A stretch of 36,047 nt of DNA, taken from the NCBI GenBank assembly GCA_946414805.1, contig CAMKPZ010000015.1:1-36047 (forward strand), given 5' to 3'. The notes under the pieces were generated by a model. That model was not told where the DNA came from. It saw only the letters and a list, made by a program, of their open reading frames with translations, and made no database searches. The DNA is from an uncultured Bacteroidales bacterium. Lineage in GTDB: Bacteria > Bacteroidota > Bacteroidia > Bacteroidales > Paludibacteraceae. Both the position numbers and the translations under genes were made by a program. Positions 7,753 through 15,800 of this stretch are shown piece by piece. Each line of letters opens with the position of its first letter. Position 1 is the stretch's first letter.

Positions 7753-7826
7753 TAGATTTCAGGTCTTTTTTGACTTATATATGGAGGGGTATATATAAAC
7801 ACGAATCTATTAACAATAAACACAAC
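7747..7826 (+). repeat. 80-bp direct repeat, copy A (upstream of fic)
   Basis: 78 of 80 bases are identical to copy B at 8885-8964. It contains TTATATAT (7775-7782) and ATATATAA (7791-7798), an 8-bp inverted repeat around GGAGGGGT. It lies 21 bp before the fic start codon and is probably the gene's leader or regulatory region. No TAnnTTTG promoter is apparent inside it. Confidence 0.9.
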
Positions 7827-7847
7827 GGATAAAATATTATCAAATAT

Positions 7848-8717
7848 ATGAGTGCCAAACAATCCATACGGTTCTACAAAGACCGCGAAGTGCGGGCTAT
7901 ATGGAATGACGAACAGAACAAATGGTTCTTTTCCATCGTGGATATCGTGGCTGCTATTACCGAAAGCCCGCGTCCTCGTGTCTATTGGGGTACGGTCAAA
8001 AACCGTCAGAAAACCCAATATGGCGAGTTGTATTCAAAATGTATACAACTGAAATTAACCGCACTAGACGGCAAACGGTACGCCACGGATTGTTTTGCGC
8101 AAGAAGATATCATCGAAGTAGTCAAAACGCTGCCGGCTAAAAACACAGCTGCTTTCTTGGATTGGTTTACCTATTCAGATAATACCATAGACGGGCAAAG
8201 CCGCAAGAAAGCTTATACGTTATGGGAAAGCAACATGATTTCCGATGCGGAAGTGGGAACGGTAAAAGCCTTGCAAAAGATTCATGCATATTTATTCGGC
8301 GGTCTTTATGATTTTGCGGGAAAGATACGCCAAGTGAATATTGCGAAAGGCGGTTTCCAGTTCGCTATGGCGCAATACTTACCGCAGACACTGGAGCAGA
8401 TTGAACGTATGCCGGAGAATACCTTTGACGAGATTGTAGATAAGTATGTGGAGATGAATATTGCTCATCCATTCCGCGAGGGTAACGGACGCAGCACGCG
8501 TGTATGGTTGGACATGATTTTCAAGAAACGCTTGCAGCGTTGTGTCGATTGGAGCCGTATCCCTAAGAATGAATATCTGGACGCTATGATTCGTAGCGCA
8601 GTAGACGCAAGTGCCATCCGCGATCTGCTCCGCAATGCGCTGACCGACCAAATCAACGACCGCGAACTATTCATGAAAGGAATCGACTATTCCTATTACT
8701 ACGAGCAAGAAGATTAA
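7848..8717 (+). CDS. Bro-N-like / Fic domain protein (putative AMP-transferase)
   Basis: A 289-residue protein. Residues 1-100 resemble a Bro-N (phage antirepressor) domain: 'IRFYKDREVRAIWND', 'WFFSIVDIVAAITES', 'VYWGTVKNRQK', 'DCFAQEDIIEVVKTLP'. Residues about 125-245 are a Fic domain: 'LYDFAGKIRQVNIAKGGFQFA' in part, and the intact active-site loop HPFREGNGRSTR near residues 207-218, with the catalytic histidine and the phosphate-binding N/R residues. Fic proteins transfer AMP or similar groups from nucleotides onto hydroxyls of target proteins. The tail 'DYSYYYEQED' fits an S-x-x-x-E motif like the inhibitory helix of class III Fic proteins, though the usual following G or N is Q. No separate antitoxin gene is visible. 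The 80-bp repeats flank it on both sides. Confidence 0.88.
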   Translation: MSAKQSIRFYKDREVRAIWNDEQNKWFFSIVDIVAAITESPRPRVYWGTVKNRQKTQYGELYSKCIQLKLTALDGKRYATDCFAQEDIIEVVKTLPAKNTAAFLDWFTYSDNTIDGQSRKKAYTLWESNMISDAEVGTVKALQKIHAYLFGGLYDFAGKIRQVNIAKGGFQFAMAQYLPQTLEQIERMPENTFDEIVDKYVEMNIAHPFREGNGRSTRVWLDMIFKKRLQRCVDWSRIPKNEYLDAMIRSAVDASAIRDLLRNALTDQINDRELFMKGIDYSYYYEQED

Positions 8718-8795
8718 CCATGCCCTGTCCGCAGAGTTTACGCAAAAAAATGAAAAAAGTCCATCTATATTGGGGTCCCCACAGGAACCAGCAAA

Positions 8796-8882
8796 GCGTT
8801 CCGCATGGGGAGAGCGAAGGCAGGAGTTACCTCGTCGATTAAGCGGAGTGGTATCGACTTTTGTAACCTCCTTGCCGAACGC
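8796..8882 (+). other. 87-bp nested inverted repeat
   Basis: Three sets of arms nest in order: GCGTTC (8796-8801) with GAACGC (8877-8882); GGCAGGAGTTAC (8819-8830) with GTAACCTCCTTGCC (8863-8876, two bulges); GTCGAT (8834-8839) with ATCGAC (8853-8858). The whole folds as one long imperfect hairpin ending 2 bp before repeat copy B. It could be a structured RNA, a transcription terminator lacking a T-tract, or a mobile-element end. Confidence 0.6.
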
Positions 8883-8884
8883 GA

Positions 8885-8964
8885 AGGTGATAGATTTCAG
8901 GTCTTTTTTGACTTATATATGGAGGGGTATATAAAAACACGAATCTATTAACACTAAACACAAC
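8885..8964 (+). repeat. 80-bp direct repeat, copy B (downstream of fic)
   Basis: Nearly identical to 7747-7826 with two substitutions, one of which weakens the TTATATAT/ATATATAA dyad. No credible gene follows it: a heptamer repeat and a terminator come next. It looks like the leader of a second gene copy that was lost, or one end of a duplicated cassette. Confidence 0.9.
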
Positions 8965-8983
8965 CGCACATGAACACAACAAC

Positions 8984-9018
8984 TTCACAATTCACAATTC
9001 ACAATGCACAATTCACAA
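8984..9018 (+). repeat. Heptamer tandem repeat (TTCACAA, five copies)
   Basis: Five consecutive 7-bp units at 8984, 8991, 8998, 9005 (variant TGCACAA) and 9012. One of several locus-specific heptamer repeats in this window. Confidence 0.9.
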
Positions 9019-9022
9019 TGAG

Positions 9023-9051
9023 AAAAAAGTGCCTCCGCGGCACTTTTTTTT
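9023..9051 (+). terminator. Intrinsic terminator (bidirectional potential)
   Basis: GTGCC (9029-9033), loop TCCGC, GGCAC (9039-9043), followed by eight T and preceded by six A, so the stem can extend by A-T pairs. It isolates whatever is transcribed from repeat copy B from the promoter at 9061. Confidence 0.85.
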
Positions 9052-9060
9052 GTATTTTTC

Positions 9061-9091
9061 TTGCGTATGTCAGAAAAAAGCAGTACCTTTG
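9061..9091 (+). promoter_or_regulatory. Bacteroidota promoter with start-site dyad
   Basis: TTG at 9061-9063, a 20-nt spacer, and TACCTTTG at 9084-9091. An 8-bp dyad, ACCTTTGC-ATCC-GCAAAGGT, overlaps the -7 element and the expected start point. Its context (TTGCGTATGTCAGAAAAAA) matches the other strong promoters here. Confidence 0.85.
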
Positions 9092-9097
9092 CATCCG

Positions 9098-9381
9098 CAA
9101 AGGTTTGAGTAACCTGTGCTGTCGCTTGCCGACATAAAACAGCAAGGACATAAAAAGGCGTTTATTGACGTTGTTTGCGACTCATCAGAATCTTCGCAAA
9201 ATTCAGCTAAAAGTCCAGACAGCAACGATGAATGTCCTCGTGGGTATGTTATACATGCCACGCCCTGCTTTGGTGGGGTGGGTGTAGCATATCGGGCGTG
9301 GACTTCGGTTGTTTTTCTACTTTTAGCGGGGATTGCGAAGCCCTTGATGAGCGTGAAGAATGGTCGGACTTCACGCTTTTT
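9098..9381 (+). ncRNA. Candidate structured small RNA or leader transcript
   Basis: Bounded by the promoter at 9061-9091 and a T-tailed terminator at 9351-9381, giving a transcript of about 285 nt (the start is an estimate). It contains hairpins CTTGC/GCAAG (9125-9129, 9142-9146), TTTGCGA/TCGCAAA (9174-9180, 9194-9200) and CCACGCCC/GGGCGTGG (9258-9265, 9294-9301). The open frame at 9116-9424 runs past the terminator and looks spurious. A 19-codon frame at 9228-9287 ('MNVLVGMLYMPRPALVGWV') overlaps the third hairpin and could be a peptide. It does not show tmRNA, RNase P or SRP RNA signature sequences. Function unknown. Confidence 0.5.
9351..9381 (+). terminator. Intrinsic terminator of the small transcript
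   Basis: GCGTGAAG (9351-9358), a 10-nt loop, CTTCACGC (9369-9376), then TTTTT. Perfect 8-bp stem. Confidence 0.8.
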
Positions 9382-9430
9382 CGTGTATATTGCGTATATA
9401 TGCGTGCATGCGCACGTTCCTTAAAATATT

Positions 9431-9498
9431 GTGGCAGGGTGCATAGGTGTGGTTTCCCATATCTTTTGTACCTATAAAATCCACACCTATGCCGCCAC
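9431..9498. other. Long perfect inverted repeat (12 + 5 bp arms)
   Basis: GCATAGGTGTGG (9441-9452) pairs perfectly with CCACACCTATGC (9481-9492) around a 28-nt A/T-rich loop. Outer arms GTGGC (9431-9435) and GCCAC (9494-9498) extend it past a small asymmetric internal loop. There is no T-tract, so it is not a standard terminator. Possible roles are a recombination site, a protein-binding cruciform or an RNA structure. Confidence 0.75.
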
Positions 9499-9514
9499 GT
9501 GATGATCTTTGATA

Positions 9515-9684
9515 TATTGGATTACCGTATCGCAAACAGAGTTTACGTTGGGGACCCTAAATATGCAGAATTTTGTTACTTTTTACACAAAATCCTTGCA
9601 TATTGTTTATATCTTGCGTGTTATGCCACAAAGCATGATATTCTGATATTTATCCCCAATAAATATTCAAGCGGTAATCCAATA
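9515..9684. repeat. 13-bp inverted repeats bounding a 144-bp segment
   Basis: TATTGGATTACCG (9515-9527) and CGGTAATCCAATA (9672-9684) are exact reverse complements. The enclosed AT-rich segment has no gene. The arrangement, 152 bp before a giant surface-protein gene, resembles invertible promoter segments of Bacteroides or a short MITE-like element. No target duplication is obvious at its flanks and no perfect TTG/TAnnTTTG promoter was found inside in either orientation. Confidence 0.7.
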
Positions 9685-9739
9685 AAAGCGGACTGCCGTT
9701 TTTTGTGCATGTATATGTGGTGTGTATTTGAGGTGTAGG

Positions 9740-9761
9740 ATACGACATGCATACGACACGC
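9740..9761 (+). promoter_or_regulatory. Tandem 11-mer upstream of the giant gene
   Basis: ATACGACATGC followed directly by ATACGACACGC, 75-96 bp before the start codon, then a small CGGG-TAGTG-CCCG hairpin at 9770-9782. One helical turn per repeat suggests a binding site, but no regulator is identified. Confidence 0.4.
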
Positions 9762-9835
9762 ATAGGCAGCGGGTAGTGCCCGTATAGAGGATGCAAACTG
9801 AAAAACGAAATATTAACTTAAAAACAATTTAAAGT

Positions 9836-12800
9836 ATGAGAAAAACAAACTTACTCAAGCCCTTGGGGCTAAGAAAAAATTTATTTAGGCTATTCATGCT
9901 ACTCCTCGCCATCGGCTGGAGCACAAATGCTGTGATGGCAGCACCGTCGTATTTCCGCGTGGAGATTATTCCTGTGCTGGAAAACGGAGCTGTGGGTAAG
10001 TTGTATGCTTGCGATTACTCTTCCGCAAACAGCAAATACTACAATTATTTGTATAATATCGGCAAGGACGGACTATGGACAGTTTGTTCGGACGAGAGTA
10101 CGCATTGGGAACAGACCATCGAGCACGGAGCAGGTGGAGGTGTACAATTCTGTGCGAGGGCTCAAGCAGGCGATAAACGAACCATGTTTGAAGGATGGTA
10201 TTGGGATGCAGCCTGTACAGAGCGGCTGCAGTCGTCTTCTTCCGGCAACGTTACTTTTACAAACTCATCGAATTTTACTGTGTCCGGAAACGGTAGGACG
10301 CTTACATCCTATCCTAGTGCTGCTGCTGCCGAGGCCGGAACGAAAATAGTCATTTATGCCAAGTTCGTAAAGACCGTGCCGGATTTCGACTGGTCCACAT
10401 TGGGAGTGACACCTATAGATGAAGGCAAGTATTATATTTATAATATCGCTACAGGTAGATTCCTCCAAGCCCCCAAAACAGGAAATGGGTCCAGCTCGAA
10501 TAAACCGGGAACTACTGCTAATCCGGCAGAGGCTACTTTGTTTACTTGTGATTCCTTAACGATAGGTACAAATGCCAATTACCTTAACAAGAAAATTGAC
10601 GATAATGGCGTAACGGAAAACCGTTCGTACAAGGAATGTTTGTTTACGTATACGGGCGATGACAATGTTACGCGATATGCCAGTGCTGACGGTTATAGCA
10701 ATTGGAAATGGAATGCAAGTGCAGCTACCAACATAAATTATAAAATACATGTATGGTCATGGACTTCTTTAGGAACGAATACGTTTTTGATTGCCAAAGG
10801 TGATGCTTCCGGAGGCGATTTTATCTCTCACCTTGAAGTGTATTCAGATGGAAGTCTGGATTATCAAACACAGGCAGGTTTGAAGAGAAATAACGGATTC
10901 TATTGGACCTTTATTCCAGAAAATGCGTTGCTGTCGCAGTCGACTGTGACATCTCTGAATGAGAATGGTACGGTTACGATCGATGCTTCTCCGACCGCAA
11001 CCGGTACCACGTATGTAAAATTCAATGTGTCAAGCACGAGTCTTCCTGCCGGTTTTAATTATGCGTTAACCGGTGGTGACGGACATTTTGATATTGTAGA
11101 AGAATCCGTTACATGTAGTGGCGGTGTCTTGACCGTCCCTGTGACCTATACAGCACAGAATGTACATGCCGTTTCATCTCCGGCATCGACAGCCACAGTA
11201 ACGGTTACTTCTGTCAATGGCGGAGATCCTGTTTCCGGAACGGTAACAGCATACGTGGACTTGCTGCCCAAATTCGCCTTGATGGTAGATGAATTGGATT
11301 GGAATGCCGAAGGTGAGACTTTCTACAAAGGCATGGAAATCGCAGCTTCGCAGCGTGCCTATTTGTCGAATAAGTTGATTTATAATCCTGCGCAGACGAC
11401 CGGTGTGGCAGCGAATAATGCAACGTGGACAGCTACGATAGAAGGCACGAACGCGGATCAATTTAAGTTTGCAAACGGTACGCGAGAAGTAAGCGGAGCA
11501 TATTCGGCAAGTCTGTTGGATGTCATTTATGCGCCGACCACGACTGGCGAGCACACGGCTACGTTACATATCGTAACCAGTTATACAGCATCGAATGGAG
11601 AACAAACCTACCAGAAGAATATTACCTTACAAGGCACAGGTTCCGCCGCTTCGCGCATAACGTTTGCGGCAAATGGTAGTGAAACACCGCTCACCGCAGA
11701 GAGTTACAATTATGGCGATATCATCGGTACAAATCATAAAGATGTAACGGCAGAGTTATTTATCTCACAAATTACCAATCCGTCTGCTGTGTGGTATGAT
11801 CCGGACACTGTCTTTAAGTTTGATTCAGCTGCATTAAAATCAAATTTGACGCAAAAATACCAAACACTTTCGTTCCGCGCGCACCCTAAGAAGCCTGTAA
11901 TTGCAAACACTAACTATACGGCAACGTTGACCGTTTCCGGTAAGGGAACCGCTAATGAAGATGTTTCGGCTACGTTAACCTTGACCTATCGCGCATTGCC
12001 GCTCATCCAGACGACCGTTACTTGGAATTGGGGAACGATGAAAGAGAATAGAACGGTGACTAATCCTATTTCGACGAATTCCGATGGCGTATGGAAACTC
12101 ACCAAAACGGCTGGAGATGCAGTCACCTTCGATACATTAGCAATATCTGCTACGGCAGCCTACTTGCATCATGAGCCGGGCAAAACAGCCGCTTATATTC
12201 TGCAAATACCACAAACGGATACCTATACGGCTTTTGAAAAGGAGTATGAAACAGAGATTATGCCTCTCCCTAAGCATGTGGTTATTGATCGTCAGGAGTA
12301 TCTGGGAGATGGAACCGACGGCGAATATGGTAAAGTGTCCAAATGGGCTTCGGCTTGGGAAACATGGGATGATGCAACGAAAACGTTAAAAGTAGGAGGT
12401 GACAAAATTTGGTTTTATTTTAGCGGACAGACAAAGTTTGAGTTTGATTTTACGGAAAGGTCAGGGGCTTGGTATCTATATGAATATGATGCAAACAATA
12501 CCCAGCATACTATTTGGAATACCTCATACACTCCTACTCTTGGCCATCAAGTAATAGATATTTCCCCGAATACTGTAAAAATAGAAATGAAGGGAAATGG
12601 AAAAATGACTAATATAGAGTACTATGAAGTAGATGCAATATCCGCAAATTATCCTCAAGTAGCCCTGATTCGAGATGGGAATAATGTAAGTTCGTTGGAT
12701 GTAACAACTACGTTCTCCAATAAGCGAGTCGTGACCGCTTCGCTCAATGCTACCGCAGCACAGTACTTTACCATCAGTTCTGCCGGCAAGGCCACAGGTT

Positions 12801-15800
12801 CGTCCTTTGTGTTCAACGGCGATGATGGTCTAGGTATCGGATTAACGCAAAATAAAGTGATTACGGTAGCGCTGAAAGAGGGAGTGGATATTGATGAGGC
12901 ACAACAAGTGTCTATGGGTAATACCTGCGTGTTGACTCTCTCGGATGACTATACGTATAACCATGAGGAATTATCTTTGCCTATTGTGATTGTTTCCCCG
13001 AGTGAAATCACCTATAAACATTCGGATTATGGTACATACGTTGTTACCTACAGCGATAATGTGCCGCATACGGTTTCGAGTGCAGATTATGTAAAAACAA
13101 TTACAGAAACAGACCCCGCGCTTTATGTCGTTACCTTGAGTGCTCCGACAGTTACCGCTTCCGGCTATGTATTCCAGGGATGGAAGATAGGCGAAGAATT
13201 GGTATCTTGCGCTGCTTCGTTTACGACCTCTATTGGTAGGGATTGTGAAGTAATAGCACTATTTGACCAGATTAAGGGCGAATATTTCAAGGTGGGAAAT
13301 GTTTATTATGATGATCTCACCAGAGCACTTAGCGTGGCGGGCAATTCAGCCGTGGATAAAGTAGTCACTGTAACCAAAGATACCATCTTGGGTGATGGTC
13401 ATACTCCGATCACTTATACTATTCCTGCCGGTGTTACCCTGTTAGTCCCATACAAAGATAACTTCTATACCTTGCAAGAAACACCGGAGATCGTAAACAT
13501 GGCAAACAAAGAGGTATTATCCGCATATCGTACGCTCACGCTAACGGAAGGTGTAAATATCATTTGTAACGGAAATATCTGCGTGTCAGCAAAATTGCTC
13601 TCTTCCAACGGTGGTAATAAGTCGGCTTATCCTACGGATGAGTGCGGTGTGATCAATATGACGCATGGTGGACATATTGAATTGAATAGCGGTGCGAACC
13701 TCTATTGCTGGGGATATATCAAGGGTCAGGATATGGACCAAGGAAATAATACCGTTGGTACCGGTACCGTTACCGCCAACGCCGGTTCGGTTGTTTGGGA
13801 GAATTTCGAGTTAGGTGACTGGCGAGGCGGTACAGCTTCCTTGGATATCTATAACAATAATGTGATAGACCATCGTAAACTGTTCCCATTCCAGAGTTAT
13901 GCGATCCAGAATGTAGAGGTACCAACATCCTTTAAGTATGGTTCGGTATTGCGCAATTACACCAGCATCACCACCGGTCAGGGTAATCATGGTGCAGTGT
14001 TCTCGATGATTGGTCCTTCGGAGACTATGTTTTTGCTGACTGATGAGCAGTCGATGGTACGTACGTGGTATGATGCAACAACAGACTTGACCTGCTACGA
14101 ACTGAGTGGTACGGCGCAATTGGATGCGCTCCATATCACGGTGTATGTATCCATGAGTTCGGAGGACTTCATCCTGCCTATCTGCAATAGCATGCATATC
14201 ATCTTAAAGGATTGCAACATGACACTTTCCAATCCGCTGATGATGCAGGCCGGTTCTATCATTGAGATCAAGTCAACTGCTACTATCAACCTGGAGAACG
14301 AACTCTATCTGTACGATAAAGACCAGTGGGGCAAATATACGTATGATTGTTATTTCCGTTCGTTCAATAACCTCACCAGTCACAAAGATCGTGGTGATGA
14401 AAGATCCAAAGATGGTTTGGATGATGCCAAACTGATTGTGGATGGTGTATTGAATGTACAAACGAATAGTTTGGATAATACGAAGGTTGGTCGTATTTAT
14501 GCTACTGCCGGTGGTGCGAATGTAATGGGTAACGGTGGAGGAGAGATTCATTTCAAGAATGCCTTACCCACTACTGAACGTTTGTGGGCAGTTGATACGA
14601 TAAAAGGAGAACCGTACATCAAATGGGTATACAATCCTGTGACTGCTGCTAACCTCTGCAACGAGGATGGCTCATACACGAAGAGTTATGGAGGTTATAC
14701 TTTCTACAATATACACGGTCGTTGGTTCGACGAAGAAAATAATAACGAGAAAGCAGATCACACCTATGACTTTTCGTATTATCCGACCAATGATGTAAGC
14801 GGTGACGAAACGTGGACTTCTGCCGTTTATTCGCACGATAAGACCGGTCTGGAAGCTCGTATGAAATGGTTCAATGTAACGCCGGATGCGGATTGTTCGA
14901 AGAACCCTGATCCCGAAGCAGATCTGGAATCGGATTGGTGGTTAGGCACGAACCCGACGGCATATTACAACTACACTATGTTAGGCGAATGGCATCAGTT
15001 CATGGCGGCTGAAGGAGAAGGTGTTTATAGCGGTTCGGATAATAAACTCTATCAGAAAGAAGAGTGTCTCTGGTTCGAGGAAGCAGCGGTGGATGAGAAC
15101 TGTCTCTATACCATCGGCGGTGTGAAGAAAGCCCTTGTGAATGGTGAGTTTATTCCGCTGACAAGCAACGGCTATGACCCTGCTTATCATGCGACAGCCA
15201 ATGCTTCTCAGTACTACATCTGCTTCTCCGGCTGTAACTGGCATCCCGCTACTCCATATACAGGCGAGAGCAAAGCATATACAATCCATCCGGAGGATGA
15301 AGATCTGCATTATATCTGGTTCAATAACGACTGGATGAACGTTCTGCGCGACGAACCGTTCTTCTATACCGAGGACGAGCAGACCAATGTTCGCACGTAT
15401 TACGAGTATGTCAACGGCGACTGGGAGATTGCGACCCCGTATGTCAGTGTCACCGATGCCGCAGAGACCCGTACGTTCTATATGATTAAGGAGGCGTTCA
15501 ACGTAGCCCAAATTAAGAAAGATGCAACGATCACCATTTTGCGCGATATCCCGAATGTGCCTGAGCGACTGACCTATGCAACGCAGAACACGACCTGTAC
15601 ACTCGATTTGAACGGACACCTGTTGTCCGGTGCTATCGACAGTCTGATCTTCGTTCAGGCGCCGGGTGCTACCTTCATTATTACGGATAACACCGCTTTG
15701 AAGTTAGGCAAGATCCGTACTACTAAAACGAGAGCAATCTTTGTGAAAGCCGGTACGGTTGAAGTAAATAACGGAACGATTGAAGCGACTCCGGCAACGG

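Larger units (their letters stand above)
8718..9060. other. Intergenic region downstream of fic
   Basis: Holds a perfect small palindrome TGGGGTCCCCA (8771-8781), the nested inverted repeat at 8796-8882, repeat copy B, a heptamer tandem repeat and a terminator. A 55-codon frame from 8970 runs through the heptamer repeat, terminator and promoter and is not credible as a gene. Confidence 0.6.

Noticed and set aside
8970..9137. 55-codon open frame after repeat copy B
   Set aside because: It spans the heptamer repeat, a terminator and the next promoter; no protein-like sequence.
9098..9381. tmRNA, RNase P RNA or SRP RNA
   Set aside because: The conserved ends, T-loop or tetraloop motifs of these RNAs are not present.
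9499..9738. 79-residue plus-strand open frame
   Set aside because: Runs across the inverted-repeat segment, Cys/Tyr-rich, with no homology sensed; treated as chance.
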